In this document: in pieces, positions 7,561 through 16,554 of the stretch
Numbering within the stretch: position 1 is the first letter of the stretch
How the letters are laid out: every line of letters begins with the position of its first letter
From: Tepidanaerobacteraceae bacterium
GTDB lineage: Bacteria > Bacillota > Thermosediminibacteria > Thermosediminibacterales > Tepidanaerobacteraceae
Reading direction: 5' to 3'
DNA length: 64,000 nt
NCBI GenBank assembly: GCA_024655905.1
Contig: JANLFP010000001.1
Span: 62,001 to 126,000, forward strand
Made by a program: the position numbers and the translations under genes
The notes under the pieces: model-generated
What the model saw: the letters and a program-made list of their open reading frames with translations, nothing else
Told to the model about the DNA's origin: nothing
The model's database searches: none

Positions 7561-9092
7561 TTGTTCACCGCCCCGTCATCGATTTTATTAAAGCAGATAT
7601 GCGGATTGGTCCACGGCCTGCCGGAGAGGTAAAGGGCCACAATAAGCATGCCGACCGCTACCGACCACCCCAGACAAATAATCGCGCTCATGGGATACCC
7701 TGCATACGGCGCTTTGAATTCATTTATCAAATTCTGAATGAACATATAGCCCAGCATCAGAGGAGTGAGGTATTTCACGCAGAAATCGAGCCACCATCCA
7801 ATTCGAAAGTCGGAGTATAGGTTGGCATGCTGTTTTATTCTGTCGGTTCCATACACATATCCGAGCACAAGGGCTTCGACAAGACCCAGAAGAGCTATAC
7901 CGTAGCTGGAGACAAAATGGTCGACAATATCCAGTATATGCACTCCTGCGCCGGTAGCAATAAACATGCTGCCGATGAATCCTCCAATGGAAATTCTCTT
8001 AATTATCTCTTTACGGCTTATGTCATATTTATCAAGGGCAGCAGTAGCAAAGGATTCCAGCATTGAAATGCTCGAAGAAATGCCTGCAATAAACAAACTG
8101 AAGAAGAACATTATTCCGAATATGCTTTGGAAAATCCTGGGCATCGGCAACATGCTTATGGCTTTGGGAAAAGCCACAAAAGCAACTCCTGCCCCATTCG
8201 CAGCCACTTTTTCAAAAGGAACATTGGAAGCCACAGCAGCATATCCCAGGATGCTGAAAACTGCCAGGCCTGCCAGAAAATCGAAGCTGGAGTTGGAAAA
8301 AACCGTTATGAAGGAATTATTCACTATATCGGATTTTTCCGGCAAGTAACTGGCATAAGCTATCATTACCCCCACTGCCAGAGTCGTGGAAAAAAACACC
8401 TGACCGTATGCTGCTATCCACACCTGCGGGTCCATAATTTTCGAAAAATCGGGCTTTAAAAACCAGTTCAGGCCGTATGCAGCTCCGGGCAGCGTTAGAC
8501 CTCTGATGGTTATAATTACCATCAAAACAGCCAAAAGCGGCGTTATAATTCTGCAAGCCTTTTCTATTCCCCCGGATATGCCGTTTCTTGTGATGAAATA
8601 ATTCAACAGCCATACAACCACTACTCCCAGCGCTATAGTCCAGCGAAATCCTCCCAAATCCCACGGGCCGCTGGATACACCCAGAAATTTCCCTCCAAAG
8701 AAGGCATTGGGATCTGTGCCCCATGCCTGGGTAAAGGAAAACACCAAGTAGTTGAGGCTCCACGCAATTATGGTGGAATAATAGCACATGACAATAAGCG
8801 GCACCATGGTCTGCCACCAGCCTATGAATTCCCATTTTTTCCCGAGTTTTGCGAAGGAAAGGGTGGCACCTCCCTTCATTCTGTGGCCGAAAGAAAATTC
8901 CATTATCATTAAGGGAACACCGGCCGTAAGAAGAGCAAAGAAGTAAGGAATTAGAAAAGCCCCGCCGCCGTTTTTATAAGCCATGAAGGGGAAACGCCAG
9001 AAATTTCCCAAACCCACAGCAGCTCCAACGGTGGAAAAGATAAATCCTGCTCTTGATCTCCACTGGTCTCTTTCCAAATTTTCCACAAACAC
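7557..9092 (-). CDS. Sodium-dependent NSS-family amino acid transporter, probably for tryptophan
   Basis: A LeuT-fold sodium symporter of 511 residues with about 12 helices. The N-terminal segment holds the NSS signature SRAGFIFSTVGAAVGLGNFWRF, with the sodium-site residues AAVGLGN. It follows tryptophanase by 115 bases in the same direction. TnaT of Symbiobacterium, an NSS tryptophan carrier, is linked to tryptophanase, so tryptophan is the likely substrate here (inference from context). The micro-subunit gene downstream overlaps its stop by four bases. Confidence 0.9.
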   Translation of the reverse strand: MFVENLERDQWRSRAGFIFSTVGAAVGLGNFWRFPFMAYKNGGGAFLIPYFFALLTAGVPLMIMEFSFGHRMKGGATLSFAKLGKKWEFIGWWQTMVPLIVMCYYSTIIAWSLNYLVFSFTQAWGTDPNAFFGGKFLGVSSGPWDLGGFRWTIALGVVVVWLLNYFITRNGISGGIEKACRIITPLLAVLMVIITIRGLTLPGAAYGLNWFLKPDFSKIMDPQVWIAAYGQVFFSTTLAVGVMIAYASYLPEKSDIVNNSFITVFSNSSFDFLAGLAVFSILGYAAVASNVPFEKVAANGAGVAFVAFPKAISMLPMPRIFQSIFGIMFFFSLFIAGISSSISMLESFATAALDKYDISRKEIIKRISIGGFIGSMFIATGAGVHILDIVDHFVSSYGIALLGLVEALVLGYVYGTDRIKQHANLYSDFRIGWWLDFCVKYLTPLMLGYMFIQNLINEFKAPYAGYPMSAIICLGWSVAVGMLIVALYLSGRPWTNPHICFNKIDDGAVNK

Positions 9093-9127
9093 ACCGCCTT
9101 TCTCATAGATAGAAGTTTTGTTTTATT

Positions 9128-9158
9128 TTAAAAATAAGCACGGCGGCTTGCCGCCTGC
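9128..9158 (-). terminator. Stem-loop between tnaA and the transporter
   Basis: GGCGGC-aa-GCCGCC at 9142-9155, then a T-rich stretch on the minus strand. It may be a partial terminator or a processing site that lowers transporter expression relative to tnaA. Confidence 0.5.
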
Positions 9159-9207
9159 TGTAGAACCGGCTGACCCACCGCGCTTTAATCAAACACCGGC
9201 AAAAGTT

Positions 9208-10596
9208 TTATTCCACCGGTTCCAGACGAGCTGTAAAGTGACGGAGGATGGGCGGTTCATAGGTAAAGCGCAATCCTCTGATGCCGTCTCTCCTGGCATA
9301 CACTCTCTTCACCGCTTCGGCCACCACATCCATGTGACTGTTGGTATATACCCTGCGCGGAATGGTCAATCTGACAAAGTCCAAGGGGGGCATTACCTCT
9401 TGGCCGGTCAGGGGGTCCCGGCCCGCCAGAAGAGTTCCAACTTCAACCGCCCGGATGCCAGCCTCAATATACAATTCGACGCATATGGTATGTGAGGGGA
9501 ACTGCTTCTGGGGCACGTGGGGCAGGAATTTCTTGCCGTCTATAAACACAGCATGGCCACCGGTGGGGTATTGAATGGGGATTCCCGCTTCATGCAGCTT
9601 ATCCCCCAGATATTTTACCTGATTTATGCGCCATGAAAGGTATTCTTCGCTCAATACCTCCTCAAGACCTCTGGCCATGGCTTCCATATCGCGGCCCGCC
9701 AGGCCGCCGTAAGTCACAAAGCCTTCCATCGGTATCAGCATGGTCTTCACCTTGGTGAACAGTTCCTCATCGTCTTTTATCGCAATCAGACCGCCTATAT
9801 TCACCAATGCGTCTTTTTTGGCCGACATGGTAAAGCCGTCGCCGTACGAAAACATCTCCCTCACTATTTCCTTAATGCTTTTGTTTTCATATCCATTTTC
9901 CCTATGCTTCACAAAGTATGCATTTTCTGCAAAGCGGGCCGCATCAAAAAAAAGATACAGGCCATATTTGTCCGCCACTTTTCTGACTTCTTTAATATTC
10001 TCCATGGAAACAGGCTGACCGCCTGCACTGTTGCAAGTTACAGTAGCCAGGATAAAGGCGATTTTTTCGGGTCCTTTTTCTTCGATGAATTTTTTCAACG
10101 CCTCTATATCGAAATTCCCCTTAAATGGATGATAATTCTCAATATCCTCCGCTTCCTCGGTGACCAGATTCACAGCAATGCCTTCCGAAAGTTCGATATG
10201 GGCTTTGGTGGTATCAAAATGCATATTGCCCAATACATATTGGCCCTTTTTCACGAGGACCGGAAACAGCACCTTTTCCGCGCCGCGCCCCTGATGAGTG
10301 GGCACAACATAATTGTAATCAAAAATATCTTTTACCACTTCGGCCAGGTGGATATAATTCCTGCTGCCCGCATAGGATTCGTCTCCCAGCATCATCCCAG
10401 CCCATTGATTGTCGCTCATGGCTGAAGTGCCGCTGTCCGTCAGCAAATCAATATATACGTCCTCCGCATTCAATAAAAAAGGATTGTATCCGGCCTCCTT
10501 TATTAGTCTTTCTCTCTCATCCCTGGTCCTGATTTTCAGCGGTTCCACCATCTTGATTTTATACGGTTCCGCCATTCTTATTAAATCATCCTGCAT
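9208..10596 (-). CDS. tnaA: Tryptophanase (tryptophan indole-lyase)
   Basis: A PLP beta-eliminating lyase that splits tryptophan to indole, pyruvate and ammonia. 462 residues from the ATG at 10596, which follows AAAGGAGG by seven bases. PLP lysine is Lys261 in SAKKDA. Three positions separate it from the close relative tyrosine phenol-lyase: Asp128 (FDTT, Thr in TPL), Val386 (AVEVG, Arg in TPL) and His453 (LRHFTA, Phe in TPL). All three fit tryptophanase. It is the first gene of a tnaA-transporter-micro-subunit operon with a sigma-54 promoter at 10730-10745 instead of the TnaC leader control of E. coli. Confidence 0.93.
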   Translation of the reverse strand: MQDDLIRMAEPYKIKMVEPLKIRTRDERERLIKEAGYNPFLLNAEDVYIDLLTDSGTSAMSDNQWAGMMLGDESYAGSRNYIHLAEVVKDIFDYNYVVPTHQGRGAEKVLFPVLVKKGQYVLGNMHFDTTKAHIELSEGIAVNLVTEEAEDIENYHPFKGNFDIEALKKFIEEKGPEKIAFILATVTCNSAGGQPVSMENIKEVRKVADKYGLYLFFDAARFAENAYFVKHRENGYENKSIKEIVREMFSYGDGFTMSAKKDALVNIGGLIAIKDDEELFTKVKTMLIPMEGFVTYGGLAGRDMEAMARGLEEVLSEEYLSWRINQVKYLGDKLHEAGIPIQYPTGGHAVFIDGKKFLPHVPQKQFPSHTICVELYIEAGIRAVEVGTLLAGRDPLTGQEVMPPLDFVRLTIPRRVYTNSHMDVVAEAVKRVYARRDGIRGLRFTYEPPILRHFTARLEPVE

Positions 10597-10729
10597 ATCA
10601 ATTGCCTCCTTTTTACCCTTCAGTGCAGAAAGTCGCCCTCCTGCCGGGGATTTTGCGGCAGCAGGCTTAAATTCTGCGCCGAATAAATATTTGAAAAGGG
10701 TCAAATAATGTTATCTGTTTAAAATATTA

Positions 10730-10745
10730 TGCAATTGACATGCCA
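10730..10745 (-). promoter_or_regulatory. Sigma-54 promoter of tnaA
   Basis: Minus strand TGGCATGTCAATTGCA: GG and GC are ten bases apart, and only one base differs from TGGCACG-N4-TTGCA. It lies 134 bases before the tnaA start and between tnaA and its sigma-54 activator. The 366-base gap 10597-10962 holds this, the inverted repeat at 10874 and no gene. Confidence 0.85.
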
Positions 10746-10873
10746 GCTCTGTACAAAATTATTTATTGCCTTGGAGCCGGGCTGCATCAAGGCATACCGT
10801 CCGGCACCGCATCCAGATGCCAGATTCGATCATCGATAAATTGTTTTATTTTAGTACATCATATAGCAAAATC

Positions 10874-10888
10874 GTATCGTTTAGATAC
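10874..10888. promoter_or_regulatory. Candidate upstream activator site
   Basis: GTATC-GTTTA-GATAC, a perfect inverted repeat about 130 bases upstream of the sigma-54 promoter, the usual distance for an enhancer-binding protein. Another GATAC half-site (TTTGATACATT) lies at the 3' end of the activator gene. Confidence 0.5.
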
Positions 10889-10962
10889 ATTAATTAGCGG
10901 ACGATTCCCGATTAGTTTGCTGTGTCAAGAATATGCCAAAATAATTTTTCTGAGATTGCGTT

Positions 10963-12327
10963 TCATTTTGATACATTATCCCGCTTTAATTCCTCCAGCA
11001 TTCTATAAAGTGTAGCCCGTGATATGCCCAGTGCTTTAGCAGCCCTGGTCTTGTTTCCGAAAGCCGCTATAGTCTTTTCCAGCAACGTTTTTTCGACATC
11101 TTTCAGTTTGGGCCATTTCCCTTCAGTATCGATATAAAACCTCCCTGCACCCGCATCGGCATTTAAGAATCCGGGCAGATCATCATTGTCTATAGTTCCA
11201 TCCTCATCCATTACCATGCTTTTTTCCAATATGTTTTCCAACTCCCTGATATTGCCGGGAAAATCATAATTCATCAAAGTTTTCATTGCGCCCGGTGAAA
11301 TTCCGGGACAAGGAATTTTTAACTGTACTGCAAGTTTATCCAGCAGAAATCTTACGTATGATGGAATATCCTCTTTCCTTTCCCGAAGCGGAGGGAGGCT
11401 AATTTCAATTACATTCAAGCGGTAATACAGGTCTTCTCGGAAAGATTTTTCATTTATCATTTTTTCAAGGGGTTTATTAGTAGCAGCCATCACTCTGACA
11501 TCCAGCTTGATTCCGGTTGTGCCGCCAAGGCGCTGTATCTCTTTATCCTGCAGCACCCGGAGGAGTTTTACCTGCAGAGCAAGAGGCATGTCACCAACTT
11601 CGTCAAGAAATATTGTGCCGCCGTTGGCAAGTTCAAAGATTCCGGCTTTTCCCCTGTTTCCGGCTCCGGTGAAAGCTCCCGGTTCATATCCGAAAAGTTC
11701 GCTTTCAAGAAGGGTTTCGGGTATGGCGCCGCAATTAATGGCAACGAAGGGCTTTTCCTTGCGGGAACCCAACTTGTGTATATAATGCGCCAGCACTTCC
11801 TTGCCGGTGCCGCTCTCTCCCGTAATCAGCACATTGGAATTTACTCCTGCGGCTTTCTGGGCAATATACATTATCTTTTTCATAATTTCACTTTTTCCGC
11901 AAATAAAATTTCCATCTCCGGTAAATGTGGACAGCTCTCTGGAAAGTTTGTCTATCTGTTCCTGAGCCTTTTTCAATTTTAAGTTCAGATTCTCCACCTC
12001 GGTGACATCAAGAAACACGGATATACTGCCTATTATTTCAGATTCATCATATATGGGGACTATATTCGAAATCACATATTTATCCCTCACCCTGGTCCTG
12101 GTCCCCAGTTTTTCTCTGCCCGTCTTTATGACTTCTATCAGAGATGATTCCGGCACCACTTCTTTGACTAATCTTCCGAGAATTTTACTGTTGTCAAAGC
12201 CCGTTATCCTTTCATTGGCATCATTGACATATACAACCCTGCCTTCTCTGTCGGCAATTACAATTCCTTCATGCACATGTCTGAGAATTATTTCTATAGC
12301 CGAAATCATTTTCTCAAGTTTTCGCAT
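10963..12327 (-). CDS. Sigma-54-dependent activator, PAS-AAA-Fis
   Basis: An enhancer-binding protein that opens sigma-54 promoters with ATP. 454 residues from the ATG at 12327, placed six bases after GGAGGGA. One PAS domain (about 10-115, HEGIVIADREGRVVYVNDAN), the AAA+ domain (about 140-370) with Walker A GESGTGKE and the sigma-54 contact loop GAFTGA, and a C-terminal Fis-type helix-turn-helix (NKTRAAKALGISRATLYRML). There is no receiver domain, so it senses a ligand rather than a kinase. It lies directly upstream of tnaA in the same direction and is the likely activator of the promoter at 10730. Confidence 0.93.
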   Translation of the reverse strand: MRKLEKMISAIEIILRHVHEGIVIADREGRVVYVNDANERITGFDNSKILGRLVKEVVPESSLIEVIKTGREKLGTRTRVRDKYVISNIVPIYDESEIIGSISVFLDVTEVENLNLKLKKAQEQIDKLSRELSTFTGDGNFICGKSEIMKKIMYIAQKAAGVNSNVLITGESGTGKEVLAHYIHKLGSRKEKPFVAINCGAIPETLLESELFGYEPGAFTGAGNRGKAGIFELANGGTIFLDEVGDMPLALQVKLLRVLQDKEIQRLGGTTGIKLDVRVMAATNKPLEKMINEKSFREDLYYRLNVIEISLPPLRERKEDIPSYVRFLLDKLAVQLKIPCPGISPGAMKTLMNYDFPGNIRELENILEKSMVMDEDGTIDNDDLPGFLNADAGAGRFYIDTEGKWPKLKDVEKTLLEKTIAAFGNKTRAAKALGISRATLYRMLEELKRDNVSK

Positions 12328-12442
12328 AAAAGTCCCTCCATGAGGCCAATCGGCGCATATTTTTTCCGCCATAATAACAATTCTACAAACAAAAGCCAAT
12401 TTCCTTTTGCAAGTCACTGCAGTCAAAAGGCTATATTTTTAA

Positions 12443-12470
12443 AAATTAAAAGCCGGTAAAAAAACCGGCG
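12443..12470 (-). terminator. Probable intrinsic terminator of the phosphoesterase gene
   Basis: GCCGGT and ACCGGC (12453-12458, 12465-12470) form a 6-bp stem, followed on the minus strand by TTTTAATTTTT. It lies three bases after the stop. Confidence 0.65.
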
Positions 12471-12472
12471 AA

Positions 12473-13219
12473 TCACAAGTCGGGATTAATCCCCCGCACA
12501 TAATCGGCAAATTGGTGCGGAAGGCCCGATTCCTCTATGGCACGGGCGCTTTTTTCATAATCATACGGCACCCTCATGATCCTGAATATGTTGTCATCAT
12601 CATTGATATCCGCATAAATCCACACGGCGTCATTGCTGAAGCGCTTCTCATCGGGCGCCTGCGGCTTGGGTTTGCCGACGGTACCCGCATTTACCAAGAA
12701 TTTGTCTTTGTGGTTTCTAATATAGGGAATGTGTGTATGGCCGCAAAAAATAATGTCAGCTCCGGTCTCTGAAAAGATTCTCGATACATCTTCTTTCGGC
12801 AGAGTTTCATGGAGGTATTCATTTAAAGCACGGTGACTGCCGTGGACCATCAACGCTTTCCTGCCTTCGATTTCGAATTCCAGCTTCTTGGGCAATTGCC
12901 TGAGCATCTGTTTGTTTTCAAAAGTTATCTTCTGCCTGGTCCAGAGCAGAGATTTTTCACCCCTTAGAGCTTCTTCCTCATTTTTAAAATCGCAGCCGCA
13001 GAGAAGACGGTCAAACCCCACTCCATCGTCATAGTTGCCCATTACTGTAAATATCCCGTTATCTGCGATAAGCTCCACCACTTCATTGGGGTGCGCACCG
13101 TATCCCACCAGGTCTCCGCAGCAGATTACCCTGTCCACCGCAAATTTTTCCATGTCGGAAAGCACAGCTTCGAGGGCGTATAAATTTGAATGGACATCGG
13201 AAAAAACGGCAAGTTTCAT
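12473..13219 (-). CDS. YfcE/MJ0936-type metallophosphoesterase
   Basis: A calcineurin-like phosphodiesterase of 248 residues. All metal-binding motifs are present in order: FSDVHSN, CGDLVGYG, GNYDDG, VHGSH and GHTHIP. Such enzymes hydrolyse phosphodiesters; the physiological substrate is unknown for most. I start at the ATG at 13219, behind AAAGGAGA; the longer frame adds a non-conserved leader. The gene stands alone, next to the sigma-54 activator but with a terminator between them. Confidence 0.9.
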   Translation of the reverse strand: MKLAVFSDVHSNLYALEAVLSDMEKFAVDRVICCGDLVGYGAHPNEVVELIADNGIFTVMGNYDDGVGFDRLLCGCDFKNEEEALRGEKSLLWTRQKITFENKQMLRQLPKKLEFEIEGRKALMVHGSHRALNEYLHETLPKEDVSRIFSETGADIIFCGHTHIPYIRNHKDKFLVNAGTVGKPKPQAPDEKRFSNDAVWIYADINDDDNIFRIMRVPYDYEKSARAIEESGLPHQFADYVRGINPDL

Positions 13220-13474
13220 ATCATTTCTCCTTTCAATGAAATACCACGACACCGCCCAAAGACCGAGCATGTCACGGCTATGATGTCTTAGTCAAATTAA
13301 GCCCCGCGTTTTCATTATACCGCCAATACGGCATAGTATTCAACAGGATGTTTTCATGCCTGCAAAAAGGATATTTTTATTTTTCGTAGAATATTTTTAC
13401 TGAGGAGGCAGTCCGTTTCGGCAATTAAACAATTGTTATCCAGCTTGCAATTTTACTGCTGAAACGAAAATATC

Positions 13475-14620
13475 ATGGCGATATCCCAAAAGATTTGCAA
13501 AAAAGCTTTAATAACGTTTTTAGTATTTATTTTTTTATCAAACTCCGCTTTGCCCGTCAGTATACACGCGCAATCCCGAACCTTTTCAAAATTTTATGCC
13601 GCAGGCCCTCCCGCAAATTCGACATCCCAGGCCAAAAGCACCGAACAGAAACTGATAGAGGAAATCCTTTCCCTTGATTCAAAGGTCCTGGTTCTTCAAA
13701 ATAGAGCGAACCAACTTTCGAAAGAAAACAGCGAGCTCAAAAAAAGTCTTGTCGAAATGCGCAAAGAGCTGGCGAATCTTGACTTGGATGTAAAAAACCG
13801 GCAGAAAAGACTTGCCCGCTGGATAGTCTTCAGCTTCAAAGGAGGAATGGGCAGTTTTCTGGGTGTCCTGGTGGGTGCGGAAGATATGGGAGATTTTTTC
13901 CGCCGTCTCGACAACATCGTATTCATCATCGAATACTATAATAATATGATAATCGAGACCAAATCCCTTATCTTGCGCAGAAAACAGGAGGAATTGAATA
14001 TAATGGAAAAGCAGAACCGCATTCAGGAGCTGGAACTTAAAGCAAAAAAAGCTCTGGAGGAACTCAGGGCAGCCATTGCACAAAAACAGAAGGAACTGGC
14101 CCATGCCAGAATGATATTGAAGGATACTTCTTTTTTGGAAGAAATAAGCGAAAACTGGCAGGAAGCGCTGCCTTCCCTGGATTATTTGCTGAAAAATCTC
14201 ACCGCTCTGCCCTGGACGAGTATAAGCCCCGACGACTTGAAGGTTAACTGGTTCACCCTAACGGCCCGGGCTGAATTTAAAGACACCAGTCTCACTCAAA
14301 AATTGCTTTCAAAGGATGAGAAACTCAAGAATGTCTACTTTACTTTTCACCCGGAAGGTATAACCGTTTCGGAAAAAAAACCCGATAGCAGCGTTCCTCT
14401 TTATTCAATAACCTGCAGCATGGAATTGACTGAAAATCAAAAAATTAGATTTACTCCTAAAAGTCTGGAATTCAACGGTGTAATACTGCCACCGGACGTA
14501 ATAAAAGAACTGATGAAGGACTATAATCTTGAGTTCACACCCCCTCCCCTTCCTCAGGATTTGAAGATAACATCAATTTCCACCGACGAGGGAAAACTCA
14601 TAATGTACCTAAAACGATAG
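13475..14620 (+). CDS. Secreted coiled-coil protein, unknown
   Basis: A 381-residue exported protein. A signal peptide (about 1-33, ending in HAQ) precedes a linker and a long coiled coil (about 50-215) broken by a glycine-rich hydrophobic patch at about 122-140 (SFKGGMGSFLGVLVGAEDM). That layout recalls the N-terminal coiled coils of CwlO/PcsB cell-wall hydrolases, but no NlpC/P60 or peptidase domain follows. The C-terminal 150 residues look like a beta-rich domain I do not recognise. No good ribosome site is seen before the ATG. It is followed by the SleB gene, so a role at the cell wall or spore coat is plausible. Confidence 0.75.
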   Translation: MAISQKICKKALITFLVFIFLSNSALPVSIHAQSRTFSKFYAAGPPANSTSQAKSTEQKLIEEILSLDSKVLVLQNRANQLSKENSELKKSLVEMRKELANLDLDVKNRQKRLARWIVFSFKGGMGSFLGVLVGAEDMGDFFRRLDNIVFIIEYYNNMIIETKSLILRRKQEELNIMEKQNRIQELELKAKKALEELRAAIAQKQKELAHARMILKDTSFLEEISENWQEALPSLDYLLKNLTALPWTSISPDDLKVNWFTLTARAEFKDTSLTQKLLSKDEKLKNVYFTFHPEGITVSEKKPDSSVPLYSITCSMELTENQKIRFTPKSLEFNGVILPPDVIKELMKDYNLEFTPPPLPQDLKITSISTDEGKLIMYLKR

Positions 14621-14739
14621 CATCGAGAGGGTTTTTCAGCCTTTAGAGTTTTGCCATCATCTTCATTGGTGAAATTTACTTGATGAAATAGGGCCTGGGT
14701 TTATAGTATAATTGTCCCAGGGAAAGGAGATGATGGATT

Positions 14740-15711
14740 ATGCATTTATTCAAAAAACTGAATATCGCAATATTCACACTCGCTTTTTTTCTTTTTTTGG
14801 GAGGAGCTGCCCAGGCCCAGGTTTATACGGTCCAGCCCGGCGACACGATTTTTCTGCTGAGCAAGAGCACAGGAGTTCCGGTGGAGAAGATAATGTCTGC
14901 CAATGCGCTGGCCACTGATCAGATTTTTTCCGGCCAAGTCCTGTTATTGCCGGAAAAATACATAGTAAAGTCGGGAGATACTCTTTACCTCATAAGCCGC
15001 CGCTTCGAGATTGATTTGCAGGAGTTGAAAAGCTTGAACTGCCTTTCTTCCGATGAGATTTTTATTGGACAAGCACTTTATATCCCTCAAAAAAGTCCAT
15101 ATCAGAGAATTACGATAAAAAAAGGAGATACTCTTTTCTTGATATCAAAGGCTTACGGCGTAACTGTACTGGATTTGAAAAATATTAATGGGCTGGTAAA
15201 AGACAATATATATCCCGGGATGAAGCTCCTGATTCCGCAGAAGAATGCTCAAAATCCCGCACAAAATTCGGTTTCCCAGGTTTCCAGAGGAGGGATTGAC
15301 CGGGACGCTTATATGAAATCTGGTGCAGGCATATATTACACCGCCGAAGACCGGATGGTTCTGGCAAAGCTCATCCAGGCAGAAGCCGAAGGAGAACCCT
15401 ACGAAGGCAAAGTAGCAGTGGGCGCAGTAGTGGTCAACCGCGTGAAAAGCCCGAATTTCCCGAACTCCATAAAGGAAGTGGTTTATCAGATCGACGAACT
15501 GGGATTCTACCAGTTTTCTCCGGTAGAAGAGGGCCGCATGGATTATGTCACTCCAAACAGGGATTCCCTGAACGCTGCCGACGATGCACTGGCAGGAAAG
15601 GACCCAACCGGCGGAGCCCTGTATTTCTTCAACCCCGATAAAATCACAAACTCATGGCTTTTGTCAAAACCCGTGCTGTGTAAAATAGGAAGCCATGTAT
15701 TCACAAAATGA
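14740..15711 (+). CDS. LysM-containing SleB-family cell wall hydrolase
   Basis: A secreted peptidoglycan hydrolase of 323 residues. A signal peptide (about 1-26, ending AQA) is followed by three LysM peptidoglycan-binding repeats (about 27-71, 73-116, 122-165), each starting with a GDT motif, then a linker and a SleB/CwlJ domain (about 205-323) with the catalytic Glu region IQAEAEGEPYEGKVAVGAV. SleB enzymes are lytic transglycosylases that open the spore cortex on germination; LysM-bearing forms also act on vegetative wall. AAAGGAG precedes the ATG and a strong terminator follows. Confidence 0.92.
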   Translation: MHLFKKLNIAIFTLAFFLFLGGAAQAQVYTVQPGDTIFLLSKSTGVPVEKIMSANALATDQIFSGQVLLLPEKYIVKSGDTLYLISRRFEIDLQELKSLNCLSSDEIFIGQALYIPQKSPYQRITIKKGDTLFLISKAYGVTVLDLKNINGLVKDNIYPGMKLLIPQKNAQNPAQNSVSQVSRGGIDRDAYMKSGAGIYYTAEDRMVLAKLIQAEAEGEPYEGKVAVGAVVVNRVKSPNFPNSIKEVVYQIDELGFYQFSPVEEGRMDYVTPNRDSLNAADDALAGKDPTGGALYFFNPDKITNSWLLSKPVLCKIGSHVFTK

Positions 15712-15721
15712 AATATTAAAA

Positions 15722-15746
15722 GGCCGCAAAATGCGGCCAATTTTTT
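15722..15746 (+). terminator. Intrinsic terminator of the SleB gene
   Basis: GGCCGCA (15722-15728) pairs with TGCGGCC (15732-15738), then aa and six Ts. Confidence 0.9.
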
Positions 15747-15750
15747 ATTA

Positions 15751-15799
15751 TTTACAATCTAGATTATGTCTTGATAAGAAATTGTAAAACTGTTATAAT
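15751..15799 (+). promoter_or_regulatory. vapBC promoter with overlapping operator
   Basis: TTGATA at 15771-15776, 17-base spacer and TATAAT at 15794-15799 form a near-perfect sigma-A promoter. TTTACAAT at 15751-15758 and ATTGTAAA at 15781-15788 are inverted repeats that bracket the -35, a likely binding site for the antitoxin. Confidence 0.75.
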
Positions 15800-15817
15800 A
15801 ATTTAGAGGTGATAATC

Positions 15818-16060
15818 ATGGCAAGACAAAAAATTGGCACAGCCATTGATTCGAAGCTGTTATACAGGGCAAAACTCAGGTCAGTTCATGAGAAAAAACA
15901 TTTGAACGATATCATTGAAGAGGCTCTAGCCCAGTATTTAGCTAAAGATAAAGATATAAAAACATCTAAATCTATCGTTGAAGAAACAAAGGGAAAAATT
16001 AAAGCGGATTTGAAAATGGTAAAGGAAGTCCTCGAGGAGGAAGACTATCTTGAAATTTAA
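15818..16060 (+). CDS. VapB-like antitoxin
   Basis: An 80-residue protein with an N-terminal ribbon-helix-helix-like part (about 1-45, ARQKIGTAIDSKLLYRAKL) for DNA binding and a charged C-terminal tail that would neutralise the toxin. The ATG at 15818 follows GAGGTGATA; a GTG at 15809 is in frame but overlaps that site. The last 11 bases overlap the toxin gene. Upstream inverted repeats over the promoter fit autorepression. Confidence 0.75.
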   Translation: MARQKIGTAIDSKLLYRAKLRSVHEKKHLNDIIEEALAQYLAKDKDIKTSKSIVEETKGKIKADLKMVKEVLEEEDYLEI

Positions 16061-16553
16061 TGAACTTCGTTCCGGTAGTCAAATTTTCATTGATGCCAAT
16101 ATTTTTATTTATCATTTCAGCGGGACTTCAGAAGAATGCAGCCAACTTTTAAAAAGATGTGAAGATGGAGAAATAGCGGGGTTCACTACTGCACACACAT
16201 TATTAGAAGTTATGCATAGGATGATGATGTTGGAAGCCGTTTCAAAAAAAATAGTTGCTCCGGGTAACATTGCAAAAAAGCTAAAAGAAAGACCCGAATT
16301 AATCAAAAATCTCAACGACTATCCTAGCCTGGCATTAAAAATCCCCGCTATGCAGATAAATATATTGCCTATCACTCAGGAATTATGCTATGATGCTATA
16401 TACTTTCAGAAAAAGTATGGCATCATGACAAATGATTCGTTGCTTCTGGCATCGGCCAAATCAAACCGATGCTTTAATATAGCCAGTAATGACCTGGATT
16501 TTTTTCAAATTCAGCAATTTAATATATATAAACCTGATGATATTGTTCTATAG
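16050..16553 (+). CDS. PIN-domain toxin, VapC-like
   Basis: A 167-residue PIN-domain endoribonuclease. The acidic residues are visible: Asp in FIDANIFIYHFSG, Glu in TAHTLLEVMHR, and Asp in MTNDSLLLASA with NDLDFF at the end. It starts with TTG inside the antitoxin gene, with GAGGAGG about nine bases before. VapC toxins cut tRNA or rRNA when released from VapB. It ends two bases before the convergent lipoate ligase gene. Confidence 0.85.
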   Translation: MKFNELRSGSQIFIDANIFIYHFSGTSEECSQLLKRCEDGEIAGFTTAHTLLEVMHRMMMLEAVSKKIVAPGNIAKKLKERPELIKNLNDYPSLALKIPAMQINILPITQELCYDAIYFQKKYGIMTNDSLLLASAKSNRCFNIASNDLDFFQIQQFNIYKPDDIVL

Positions 16554-16554
16554 C

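Noticed and set aside
9208-10596. Tyrosine phenol-lyase instead of tryptophanase
   Set aside because: The Asp128, Val386 and His453 positions all carry tryptophanase-type residues.
9208-10704. N-terminally longer tnaA from a TTG at 10704
   Set aside because: The added 36 residues are not tryptophanase-like, and the strong AAAGGAGG directs the start to 10596.
10597-10729. TnaC-like leader peptide before tnaA
   Set aside because: No ATG frame with a ribosome site and Trp codon is visible between promoter and gene.
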